Part shown: piece by piece, positions 42,572-51,400 of the stretch
Layout of the letters: every line of letters begins with the position of its first letter
Position numbering within the stretch: position 1 is the first letter of the stretch
Origin: CAZYQW01 sp964649825
GTDB taxonomy: Bacteria > Planctomycetota > B15-G4 > JADJEK01
Direction: 5' to 3'
Length of the DNA stretch: 64,000 nucleotides
Assembly (NCBI GenBank): GCA_964649825.1
Contig: CAZYQW010000084.1
Location: 62,001-126,000 of the forward strand
Position numbers and translations under genes: made by a program
Notes under the pieces: model-generated
Databases searched by the model: none
Seen by the model: the letters and a program-made list of their open reading frames with translations, nothing else
Told to the model about the DNA's origin: nothing

Positions 42572-43128
42572 GGTACTTCGCCACGATCGGCGACTGCGAA
42601 GTCGAAGTCGACGTCCGCTCGACGCCCGAGGGCCTCGCGCTGACGCTCGACGGCACGACCTACCACGTCGACCTCGCCGCGGTGGAAGAGGGGAAGAAGT
42701 ACGCCGTGCTCGTCGACCATCGGTCCTACGCGGTCTCCGTCGACGGCGACGGTCGCAAGCTATCGCTGATCGTGAGCGGCCGCGCGTACCACCTGCACGT
42801 CGAGGATGAGCGCGAGCGCGCGATCCGCGGAATCTCGGGTGGCGTGGCCGAGGCGGGTGGAGTGATCGAGAGCGTCATGCCCGGCATCGTGCGTCGCGTC
42901 GAGGTCACGGTCGGCACCGTGGTGACGGCGGGTGACCGCCTGCTCATCCTCGAGGCGATGAAGATGGAGAACGAGATCTGCGCCGAGAACGACGGCGTGG
43001 TGGAAGAGGTGCATGTTTGCGACGGACAGGCGGTGGAAGCGGGCCAAGTCCTCGTGACGCTCGGGCCGACGCCGGATCCGTCCGATGCGGCGGCGTCGAC
43101 GGACAAGAAAAAACACCCGTCCACCTGA
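42568..43128 (+). CDS. Biotin carboxyl carrier protein subunit
   Basis: A 186-residue protein with two parts. Residues about 1-90 match the linker/BT-like region found between carboxylase and carrier in acyl-CoA carboxylase alpha chains (MRYFATIGDCEVEVDV, VDHRSYAVSV). Residues about 100-170 are the biotinyl domain, with the biotin lysine in EAMKMEN (about residue 132). So a normally single alpha chain is split in two genes here, coupled by ATGA. The last residues are low-complexity and Lys-rich, and the TGA stop lies in the loop of a strong hairpin (see terminator). It delivers carboxybiotin to an unlinked carboxyltransferase. Confidence 0.94.
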   Translation: MRYFATIGDCEVEVDVRSTPEGLALTLDGTTYHVDLAAVEEGKKYAVLVDHRSYAVSVDGDGRKLSLIVSGRAYHLHVEDERERAIRGISGGVAEAGGVIESVMPGIVRRVEVTVGTVVTAGDRLLILEAMKMENEICAENDGVVEEVHVCDGQAVEAGQVLVTLGPTPDPSDAAASTDKKKHPST

Positions 43129-43147
43129 TTCGCGGGGTGGACGGGTG
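43108..43147 (-). terminator. Strong intrinsic terminator ending the opposing gene, overlapping the carrier stop codon
   Basis: CACCCGTCCACC (43114-43125) and GGTGGACGGGTG (43136-43147) form a perfect 12-bp stem with a 10-nt loop. On the minus strand it is followed by six T (43113-43108), a textbook terminator for the gene ending at 43236. On the plus strand the left arm is the last codons of the carrier gene and its TGA is in the loop. Confidence 0.85.
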
Positions 43148-43192
43148 GCCCGAGCGGCGTCATCCGTAGGTCGATCGCCATCGACCGTTCTT

Positions 43193-43223
43193 CGTCCCCT
43201 TCATCCTTCGGATGACGGGGACG
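43193..43223 (-). terminator. Second hairpin just after the exported hypothetical gene
   Basis: CGTCCCC and GGGGACG enclose TCATCC/GGATGA, giving a long stem with a tiny loop around TTC and one mismatch. It begins 12 bp past the minus-strand stop at 43236 and precedes the U-tailed terminator, so termination may be in two steps. Confidence 0.55.
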
Positions 43224-43235
43224 GGGGCGCCGAGC

Positions 43236-44159
43236 TCAGGTCTTTCTCGCGGCGTCGCTCTCGAGCGCGCACACGATCGACGCGAAGACACGCTGCCAGT
43301 CCAGCGCCGATTCACCGTACTCGTCCGACGCGATCGCCGCCGCATTCTCCGATCCGATCGCCTGATCCATGTTCACGTCGTTCGCGTCTCGTCTCTGCTC
43401 CGTACCCTCGAGCCCGATGCTCTCGTTCTCGCGAGGCTCCGGTGACATGGGGTCGCGGAGCTCGATCAGGGGAATCGTCGCCTTCAAGCTGTCATCATCA
43501 CGGCTGAAGAGTTGGACGTGTCGCCCATACGTCCGGACCGTGAAGACGCCGGACGGGATCTCGCCAGAACTCACCTTCAGCGCCCGATCGCCGACCCGCC
43601 GGATGTCGTCACCGAATCGAGTCTTCGTCTCGTCGCGCCGCGGAACGTCGACGCCGGCACGGGAGCGCGCTCGCTCGCCGCCGCGCGCATCGGACACGAT
43701 GACGATGCCGACGATGGACGTGGCGTCGGACATCGACCGGTCGGAACGGGCCTGGTCGAGACGCGCGTCCTCACCATCATCGAGATCGACGGGGTCACGG
43801 ACCGGGTCACGATCGATGTCGTCGCGTGGCGCGGCCGGCTGGTACGGCGCACCCGCGACGACCACGCCGTTCGCGATCGACGTAATCGTGGTGTCGTCGA
43901 CCTCGATCTGCTGCGCGGCGCCGGTCGCGTTCTGGAGGGTCTGGACCACCGAGTCTCGAAACTGTTGGTGGGACTGCTCCAGCCGATTCACGGGCTCGAG
44001 CCGATTCGTGGTCGGTTGGACCGCGGTGCGAGGCAGGTCGCCGAGCGCCTCTCGCGGTGGGGTGGGCACTCTCCCTGGAGGAGCGGTCTCTTGGGCATAC
44101 AGCGCGCCGGCAGCCAGGGCGGTCCCGACGAGAGTGATCAACGCGGTTCGGGGGTACAT
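43236..44159 (-). CDS. Exported hypothetical protein
   Basis: A 307-residue protein I do not recognise. The signal peptide is residues 1-22, ending LYAQE. A Pro-rich stretch follows, then TTNRLEPVNRLEQSHQQF and a possible amphipathic helix, then an Asp/Arg-rich disordered region (about 105-145) with repeated DP and RD pairs. The C-terminal half is more ordered, with FTVRTYGRHVQLFSRDDDS. GGAGG lies 7 nt before ATG 44159. It is divergent from the NtrC-like gene across a 517 bp region and ends at two hairpins. Role unknown; a surface or periplasmic location is all that can be inferred. Confidence 0.75.
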   Translation of the reverse strand: MYPRTALITLVGTALAAGALYAQETAPPGRVPTPPREALGDLPRTAVQPTTNRLEPVNRLEQSHQQFRDSVVQTLQNATGAAQQIEVDDTTITSIANGVVVAGAPYQPAAPRDDIDRDPVRDPVDLDDGEDARLDQARSDRSMSDATSIVGIVIVSDARGGERARSRAGVDVPRRDETKTRFGDDIRRVGDRALKVSSGEIPSGVFTVRTYGRHVQLFSRDDDSLKATIPLIELRDPMSPEPRENESIGLEGTEQRRDANDVNMDQAIGSENAAAIASDEYGESALDWQRVFASIVCALESDAARKT

Positions 44160-44676
44160 CTGGATCCTCCGGGCTTGAGTCGTTCGAGTCGTTATGGAAC
44201 GGAGTTCAGCAGACGCCGTGCCAGTGGCTCGCGGCGTTCGTTCCCTCTCCGTCCCGCGCGCGCCGTTCCGCGCGCGGCCGCGCCCGCAAGCGGGGGACGA
44301 GCGGTCGAAAAGGGCGGAGATCACCGTGGCGTTTTCTACATAATTCACGCTGGTCACACTGGCGGCTGGAGTCGAAGAGTTCGACGTCGCGCGTGGCCGG
44401 GAACTTCGCGAACGGGCGTGCTTGGCATGGCGTCGGCGATGTGATTACACTCGTACCCTTCGGGACGTGCGATCCAGACGTGTGATCCAAGAGTCGGTGG
44501 AGTCGGTGCGACGGTCCGCGGCTTCATCGAGAGCGAGCGAAAAGCTCGGGTGAGGTGCGCAGAGGATCCATATCAGGAGAAGATAGGGCGACGACACGTC
44601 CCGGGTCTTCGCAGGCGAGTACCGCGCGAAGACTGGAGCACCACGAGCTAGGTCGACCAGGGACCACGGCAGGACT
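44160..44676. other. Long divergent control region of 517 bp
   Basis: Lies between the exported hypothetical gene and the NtrC-like regulator. It contains the promoter candidate at 44422-44451. An AT-richer patch at about 44330-44350 (tttctacataattca) stands out from the GC-rich background. No ORF with a recognisable product and no sigma-54 consensus (GG-N10-GC) that I trust was found. Confidence 0.4.
44422..44451 (+). promoter_or_regulatory. Candidate promoter upstream of the NtrC-like regulator
   Basis: TTGGCA (44422-44427) and TACACT (44446-44451) with an 18-bp spacer. The start would be near 44458, leaving a leader of about 219 nt before ATG 44677. Confidence 0.4.
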
Positions 44677-46086
44677 ATGCAGACGCGCCCAACGGCATTG
44701 ATCGTGGAAGATGACGGCAGCACTCGAGCGTCGATGCAGCAGATCGTCGGCGACGAGGGTTTCCAAGTGGCGTGCGCGTCCACGAGGGCGGCTGCGCGAG
44801 CGTGGCTCGACGAGCACTCGGCTCCGGCGGTGATGTTGGTCGATCTTTCTCTTCCCGACGGGTCCGGACTCGATCTGCTGCGCGGCCCGAACGGCGAAGT
44901 GCTCGAGAGCGACGTCATCGTGATCACGGGGCACGCCACCGTCGAGACCGTCGTCCGCGCGCTTCGGCACGGAGCGGCCGACTACCTGACGAAGCCCGTC
45001 GACGTCGACCGGCTCGTCTCCATCCTCCGCGACGTCCGCATCCGGCTCGCTGCTTCGACCCACGGCGCCGAGTCGCTCGACCAGGCCCGATCGACCGGTC
45101 GTTTCCATCGCATCATCGGCGCATCGTCGGGCATGCTCTCGGTCTACCGGCAGATCACCCGCGTCGCGCCCACGGATGCGACGGTCCTCATTCAAGGGGA
45201 CACCGGTACCGGCAAGGAGCTGGTGGCGGAGACGATCCACGAGCTCAGCCGGCGCAGCGAGCAACCTTTCGTCGCGCTCAACTGCGGGGCGGTCTCCGGC
45301 ACGCTCATCGAGAGCGAGCTCTTCGGCCACGAGAAAGGGAGCTTCACGGGAGCCGCGAAGCGGCACCTGGGCGTGTTCGAGCGCGCGAAGGGCGGCACCC
45401 TGTTTCTCGACGAAGTGACCGAGATGCCGGCGGAGCTGCAGGTGAAGCTTCTGCGCGTGCTCGAGACTCGAGTGTTCACGCGCGTCGGCGGCGAGGAGCA
45501 GATCGCATCGGACGCGCGGGTCCTGACCGCCACGAACCGTGATCCCGCGCGGGCGGTCCGCGACGGAAAGCTCCGCGAAGACCTGTTCTACCGGCTCTGG
45601 GTGTTCCCGATCACGCTACCGCGGCTGCGCGACCGCGAAGGCGACGTGGAACGGCTCGCCCGCGAGTTCCTGCACGAAGCGAACGTCGCCCACGGGATCG
45701 AGAAGACGTTGGCCGACGGAGCGATCGAGTGGCTCGTGTCGCAGAGCTGGCCCGGCAACGTCCGCGAGCTGAAGAACCGGATCACCTGCGGCTGGATCAT
45801 GTCGGACGACGTGATCGAGGCGAGCGCCATGGCCGACACGATCGAGTGCGAAGCGACGGAGATCGTCCCGAAGTCGTTGGACATCACGATCGGAATGTCG
45901 ATCGCCGAGGCCGAGAAGGAGCTGATCCTCGCCACGATCGCTTCGTGCAACGGCAACAAGAACGTCGCCGCTCGCGTGCTCGGCATCAGCGTGAAGACGC
46001 TCTACTCACGTCTCTCCGTCTACACCGCGTCGGCTTCCAGTACGCCTTCGTCGGAAGCATCCACCAACGAGTCCGCGTCGGGTTGA
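44677..46086 (+). CDS. Sigma-54-type response regulator, NtrC-like
   Basis: A 469-residue activator. The receiver domain (1-120) has phospho-acceptor Asp56 in MLVDLSLPDG and the KP pair near 106. The AAA+ domain has Walker A GDTGTGKE (174-181), the sigma-54 contact loop as GSFTGA (221-226, usually GAFTGA), Walker B GGTLFLDE and the arginine-finger region. The C-terminus (about 420-455) is a Fis-type helix-turn-helix, NKNVAARVLGISVKTLYSRL. It should open sigma-54 promoters after phosphorylation. The next gene, 83 bp downstream, is a kinase-like protein that may be its partner. Confidence 0.94.
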   Translation: MQTRPTALIVEDDGSTRASMQQIVGDEGFQVACASTRAAARAWLDEHSAPAVMLVDLSLPDGSGLDLLRGPNGEVLESDVIVITGHATVETVVRALRHGAADYLTKPVDVDRLVSILRDVRIRLAASTHGAESLDQARSTGRFHRIIGASSGMLSVYRQITRVAPTDATVLIQGDTGTGKELVAETIHELSRRSEQPFVALNCGAVSGTLIESELFGHEKGSFTGAAKRHLGVFERAKGGTLFLDEVTEMPAELQVKLLRVLETRVFTRVGGEEQIASDARVLTATNRDPARAVRDGKLREDLFYRLWVFPITLPRLRDREGDVERLAREFLHEANVAHGIEKTLADGAIEWLVSQSWPGNVRELKNRITCGWIMSDDVIEASAMADTIECEATEIVPKSLDITIGMSIAEAEKELILATIASCNGNKNVAARVLGISVKTLYSRLSVYTASASSTPSSEASTNESASG

Positions 46087-46169
46087 CCGCCCGCGGCCAC
46101 CGCGAGGGCGAAGCGCCCGGACGGGAGCGCCCCCCTATTTGGTGGCGCGAGGATTGCTGGCCGTGAACG

Positions 46170-47228
46170 ATGGACCACTGTTTCGGAGTCGACGTGCCGG
46201 CGGAAGGTCCAGACTCTGCATCCCCCGAGGACGCACACCTGATGAACGAGCCGAAGCTGCGCGCGCTGGCAGAAACGCTCCAGGCGGCAGCCGCGAATAG
46301 CGTCGGAGTCGTCGTCGTCGTCGGTGACGCGCTCGATCAGGCGGTGTTCAGCGAGCGCGCGATCGGGCTCCTGTCGCTCCACTCGGTCGGCCCCGATCGA
46401 CTCGGGCCGGAGGCATGGTGCCGCGTTCGCGACCGGAGCGAGGGACGCTCTGACGACGCGGGCGACGCGGGCCTGGACGGCGCTCGGTTGGAGGTCGGCG
46501 GCGCGGAGTTTCGGGTGCAGACCGTCCCCCTGCTCGACCTGGACGTGAACGGATACGCGTTCCTCCTTCGGGACGCCGGCGCCGGGCTCGAGCCGCTGGC
46601 GGACCTTCGGGGTGCCCTCGGGCTCGAGCGGTTGAGGATGAACGATCGCCGCCTCCGGCACGAGGTTCGGGGCCTCCTGAACTCGTTGATCTTGAACCTC
46701 GAGGTGGCCCGGCGGCGCTCGATGAACGACCCGCAGGCGAGCGTGGCGATCGAGTGCGTGGGCAAGGCGATGCATGAGGCCCGGCAGGTCGAGCGAGTCA
46801 TCCGCGACTGGCCGATGCCGTTGCCCGAATTGGAAGACGCTCTCGAGTCGATCGACGTTCGCGCGATCATGGCAAGCGTCGAGCGGACGGTCTCGGCGTG
46901 CGGAATCTCGGCTCCGTACGTGGAGATCGTGCCGACCGAGGTGCCGGTCACGGTGATTGCGCGGCCCCAGTGCCTGCGGCGGATCCTCACCGAGATCGTG
47001 CTGCACCTCGCGGACGCCTCGGGCGGCGGCGCGGTTCGATTCAGTGCCGCTCGATCCGATGGCGATGCGGCCCGAATCGATCTAACGGCGGAGCGAAAGA
47101 CGCCGGGAGGACGCGGCATCGACGTGGATCAAGTGGCGAAGATCGTCGCCTTGATGGGGGGGACGATCGAGACGACGGAGAACGGCACCCTCAGCGTTCG
47201 CATCTCCTTGCCGATGGTCATGCTCTGA
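46170..47228 (+). CDS. Histidine-kinase-like protein with degenerate ATPase domain
   Basis: A 352-residue cytosolic protein. Residues about 30-150 look like a PAS-type sensor. A helix reads RRLRHEVRGLLNSLILNLEV with His164 in the H-box place. The following domain resembles HATPase_c, but the N box is ILTEIVLHLADA (no NA pair), and there is no DxGxG or GxGLG motif. The final strand region, LMGGTIETTENGTLSVRISL, does match the end of a kinase ATPase fold. It may be a phosphotransferase or a kinase regulator rather than an active kinase. It follows the NtrC-like regulator on the same strand. ATG 46242 is an alternative start. Confidence 0.7.
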   Translation: MDHCFGVDVPAEGPDSASPEDAHLMNEPKLRALAETLQAAAANSVGVVVVVGDALDQAVFSERAIGLLSLHSVGPDRLGPEAWCRVRDRSEGRSDDAGDAGLDGARLEVGGAEFRVQTVPLLDLDVNGYAFLLRDAGAGLEPLADLRGALGLERLRMNDRRLRHEVRGLLNSLILNLEVARRRSMNDPQASVAIECVGKAMHEARQVERVIRDWPMPLPELEDALESIDVRAIMASVERTVSACGISAPYVEIVPTEVPVTVIARPQCLRRILTEIVLHLADASGGGAVRFSAARSDGDAARIDLTAERKTPGGRGIDVDQVAKIVALMGGTIETTENGTLSVRISLPMVML

Positions 47229-47358
47229 GCTCCAGCGACCTCTGAGCGCCAGCGGCGCCGAGACCACCGGCGCGTCGAGCGCGGCCCGCCTTCCGGGCGT
47301 GCCGTCGAACGCCGGTCGTCATCGGCGGACCGCGCAGAGGCGACATCCGACCATGCGG

Positions 47359-47748
47359 TCAGCCTCCATCGACCGTCAGGTTGAACCGTTCCGAGACCGT
47401 CAAGCCACCGCCCGTTGCCGTCACGGTGACGACATGGTCCTCGGCCGCGACGGCCGACAGGTCGGCGCGCAGCTCGTAGGTGCGGGTCGCCTCGTCCGTT
47501 CGGATCGGAACGGAGTCGACGACGTTCACGCCGGCCGGAAGGTTGGAGAACTTGATATCGATCGGACCTTCGAAGCCGTCACGATTGACGGAGACCATCA
47601 CCGCGTCGGTTTCGCCCGGCGCGATGTGTTGGTCGGACTTGAGCATCAACGTGAGCTCGTTGCCCGAGGCATTCGCGGTGGTCGACTTGTTGCACGCCGG
47701 GAGCGCCGCGAGGGCCGCGAGCACGGCGATATGGATCAGCTTGGACAT
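47359..47748 (-). CDS. Small lipoprotein with an Ig-like beta domain
   Basis: A 129-residue lipoprotein. The signal ends LAALPAC (Cys19). Residues about 30-129 read as one beta-sandwich domain: LTLMLKSDQHIAPG, FEGPIDIKFSNLPAGV and VTVTATGGGLTVSERFNL. Such domains are common adhesion or structural modules in exported proteins. GGAG lies 7 nt before ATG 47748. It converges with the kinase-like gene and follows the acidic repeat gene by about 90 bp on the same strand. Specific role unknown. Confidence 0.8.
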   Translation of the reverse strand: MSKLIHIAVLAALAALPACNKSTTANASGNELTLMLKSDQHIAPGETDAVMVSVNRDGFEGPIDIKFSNLPAGVNVVDSVPIRTDEATRTYELRADLSAVAAEDHVVTVTATGGGLTVSERFNLTVDGG

Positions 47749-47839
47749 TTCGATTCTCCGTGGTTGGCGTCGAGCCCGAAACGAATCGGCGGCTCGAGGC
47801 GGATCCTCAGAAACTGGGCCGGGCGTGAAATCCACGCGG

Positions 47840-48112
47840 TCACCGGCGGGGGGTGGGTCGACGGGCTCGGTCGTCGTCCGACGTACTTCGTTCGACGTCC
47901 ACCGGTTGATCCTCGTTCTCGTTCTCGTTCTCGTCCTCGCCCTCGTCTTCGTCCTGGTCTTCGTCTTCGTCTTCGTCTTCGTCTTCGTCCTCATCCTCGT
48001 TGTCGGCATCGGGACCGGACTGCTCGAAGGCGTGCTGCAGGTCCTTCGAAGGGGGGCTCGTCGGATTCGATCGCTTCGGTTCGTTCGGTTGGGATTGCTT
48101 CTTCGTGGCCAT
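47840..48112 (-). CDS. Acidic low-complexity protein (DE repeat)
   Basis: A 90-residue hydrophilic protein. The first 35 residues are Lys/Ser/Pro-rich (KKQSQPNEPKRSNP), then comes a tract of alternating Asp and Glu (about residues 38-70) with some Asn and Gln, then an Arg-rich end. The tract is encoded by a hexanucleotide repeat. No domain is recognised; such tracts can bind cations or basic proteins. ATG 48112 has GGAG upstream. Coding is plausible but the bias of the repeat weakens certainty. Confidence 0.55.
   Translation of the reverse strand: MATKKQSQPNEPKRSNPTSPPSKDLQHAFEQSGPDADNEDEDEDEDEDEDEDQDEDEGEDENENENEDQPVDVERSTSDDDRARRPTPRR
47911..48003. repeat. Hexanucleotide repeat (TCTTCG/TCCTCG-type)
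   Basis: About 93 bp made of variants of a 6-bp unit, with the purest run of tcttcg at about 47959-47988. It codes for alternating Asp-Glu on the minus strand. Because the unit is 6 bp, slippage changes protein length without frame loss. Confidence 0.75.
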
Positions 48113-48454
48113 GGGCCGCTCCGTTGCTAGAGGAATGCCGCGATGCGTCGACCAGTCATCACGCAAGGCAACACAGAGGACGTCGACCGGCGCGGCGCGG
48201 ATGGTTCATCAAGACTCTGGCAATGAGCGTGCCAACGATCGCGGATCGGGTTCCGAGAGCGCCGGGGGTTGCGGAGGGTTCGAAGGAGGCTCGAGGGCGA
48301 TCCGTTACGAGCGTGCTGGGTCGCGACGCGGTGAAATGTAGAAGAAGGAACGGACCTCGGCGTTTCGCGACGTGGTTCCTTCCATCACGCTTGAGCTACG
48401 CTGGGCCGATTGCGCTACTCTGGCTCCTCCGTCACGGCATCGGGTGAAACACGA
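48113..48454. other. Divergent gap of about 340 bp
   Basis: Lies between the acidic repeat gene and the hybrid kinase. No ORF, hairpin or promoter that I trust was identified. Confidence 0.35.
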
Positions 48455-51400
48455 ATGGTCGACGTACGGCGCCATCGCGACGAATCGCCTTCTCCGGCAT
48501 TCCCGCCGGGCGCCGGCGAGATGGCGGGCCGGATCCGCGCCCTGGACTGGTCGAAGACGCCGCTCGGTCCGATCGCGCAGTGGTCTTCGAGCCTGGCGAC
48601 CGCGGTTCGGATCCTGTTGGCGAGCCACCAGCCGATGACCCTCTGGTGGGGCAGCGAGCGGATCACGCTCTACAACGACGCGTGCCGGTCGATCCTCGGC
48701 GAACATCATCCGTACGCGCTGGGCTGTGCCGCGCCGCGCCCGACCGAAGCGAACGGCGGAGAGGTGCATCGGTCCAACGCCGCCGTGACGCTGGTCCTCG
48801 AACCCTATGGGCGGCATGGAGGCGCGGAGGAACGTCACTACTCGGTCTCGTCCACGGACCTGCCGGACGCCGACGAGGACGTGGCCGGCGTGCTTTGCAC
48901 CTACATCGACGAGACGGCGGCGGTCGTCGCCGAGCGACGCATGGAGTTGCTCGTTCGCCTGGCGAACTCGCCGGCGGAGGGCAAAGCAGACGGCGGCTCG
49001 CTCGAAGAGGCGGGACGTCTGGTCCTCCGCGCGGTCGCGACCGACCGCCACGACCTTCCGTTCGCGATGATCTACAGAGTCGACGACGAGGCTCGCTGGG
49101 CGACGTTGGTGGCCGCGTCGGGCTTCGTGCGCGCGCATGACGCGGCGCCGGAGCACGTGCCGCTGACCGGCGACGTGGCGTGGCCGATCGGCGAGGCGTT
49201 GCGCTCGAGCCGCGTCCAGGAGGTGACCGACCTCGATCGGCGATGGGACGACCTCCCGATCGGCGCATGGGATCGATGTCCACACCGTGCCGTGGTCGTG
49301 CCGACTCGCGCCGCCGAGCATCGACTCGCCGTCATCCTGGGATTGAATCCGCATCTGCCGTTCGATGACGCGCATCGTGCATTCGCGGGCGCCGTGGGAG
49401 TGCAGGTCGGCGCGAGCATCACGAATGCGATCGTCGAAGCGCGGCCCGCCGGGGTTCGGCGCCATCTCGCGGACGGATCCGTCCGATTCAGGATCCTCGC
49501 CGCGGTCGACGGCGACGACGCGGTCGACGAGCTGCGTGCGCTGCTCACGCGGGCCTACGACCTGACGTTCGTCCGGGACGGTCGCGAGGCGCTGGAGTCG
49601 GTCCGCGCGAGCCACCCCGACCTCGTGATCGCGGAGGTCTCGCTCCCGGGGCGCCCCGCCCCCCCCAAGGTGGATGGACTGGAGCTGACGCGAGCGCTTC
49701 GCTCCGACGAGGAGATCGCACACGTTCCGGTGCTGCTGTTCTCGGCGCCGGGTGGCGAGTCGATACGAGCGACAGGGCTCGAAGCGGGCGCCGACGACGT
49801 CGTCGCCAGGCCCTTCGAGGCGAGCGTGCTGCGGGCGAGGATCGCGGCCGAGCTCTCTTCGATCGAGAACTTCCGCGACGCGGTGAGTCGTGAACGCTCG
49901 ATGCGCCAGGAGGCCCGAACCCTGAGCGAGATCTCGCGCGAGCTGATGTCGGAGCTCGATCCCCAGGCCGTGCTCCAGAAGGTGACGGACGTTGGGAAGC
50001 AGCTCACCGGGGCCGCGTTCGGCGCGTTCTTCTACAACACGTTCGACGACGACGGCGACGGGTACCGGCTCTACACGCTCTCGGGCGCGCCCCGAGACGA
50101 GTTCGACGGCTTCGGGGCCCCGCGGGCGACGCCGCTGTTCGGCCCCACGTTCCGCGGAGAGGGAGTGGTTCGGTTGGACGACGTGCTGGCCGATCCTCGC
50201 TACGGACGCCTCGGTCCGCACCACGGATTGCCGGCGGGGCACCTCCAAGTGCGCAGCTACCTGGCCATGCCCGTGATCTTGCGCTCCGGAGACGTCCTCG
50301 GCGGGCTCTTCTTCGGCCACCCCGACGTCGGCGTCTTCACCGATGACGCGGAACGCGTGGTGTCATCGATCGCGGAGTACGCGGCGATCGCGCTCGACAA
50401 CGGACGTCTCTACGCACGGGCGAAGGAGGAGCTCGACGAGCGGGTTCGAGCCGAGGACGCGCTGCGCGACAGCGAGGCGCGTTTCCGTTCGCTCGCGCAG
50501 AACGCCCCGGCGGCCATCTTCGTCAAGGACCTCGATGGACGCTACACGCTCGCGAACCCGCTCGCCTGCGAAGCACTCGGCCGGACGGCCGGCGTCGAGG
50601 GGCTGACGGACTACGACCTCCTGCCGGCCGACGTCGCGGAGGGGCTTCGCGAGAACGACGTCGACGTGGCCGAATCGGGTCGACCGATGGAGAACGAGGA
50701 GGTCGTGCGGCGCGCGGGCTTCGAGCGGAGATACCTCTCCGTGAAGTTCCCGCTGCGGGATGCACGCGGCGCCGTCGTCGGAGTGTGCGGAGTCGCGATC
50801 GACGTCACCGAGCGCACGAAGGTCGAGCAGGAACGGGAGCGCCTCGCGTTCCTCGTCGAGAGGAGCACGGAGTGCATCGGAGTGTGCGACGCCGGCCTCC
50901 GGACTCGCTACGTCAACCGCGCTGGCCTGCAGCTCGTCGGACTGCACTCGCTGGAGAAGGCCGAGCGCACGGACATGCTGGACTTCTTCTTCCCGGACGA
51001 CCGGGAGTTCGTCGCGAACGAGTTCTTCCCCCACGTGATGCGCGAAGAGAACGCCGAGGTCGAGATCCGCTTCCGGCACTTCGAGACCGGCGCGGCGATC
51101 TGGGTGATCTGCAACGCGACGGTCCTGCGTGACGAGAGCGGGACCGTCCTCGGGCTCGCCACAATGAGCCGTGACATCACGACGCGGCGCGAGATGGAGG
51201 CGGCGCGGCAAGAGAGCGAGGCTCGGTTCCGGATGTTGGCCGACTCGATCCCCCAGCTCGCGTGGATCGCGCGCCCCGACGGCTTCATCGATTGGTACAA
51301 CCAGCGGTGGTACGACTACACGGGGACCCGGCTCGAGGAGGTGAGGGGTTGGGGCTGGATGTCCGTCCACGACCCCGCGGACCTTCCGCGCGTACTGCGC

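Noticed and set aside
44160..44676. Sigma-54 promoter in the control region of the NtrC-like gene
   Set aside because: Candidate TTGGCA is present but the GC element at the right distance (TTGC) is missing; it fits a sigma-70-type promoter better.
47480..48130. Plus-strand frame with alternating Val/Phe/Leu resembling a membrane helix
   Set aside because: It is the other strand of the Asp-Glu hexanucleotide repeat, and has no start signal or family resemblance.
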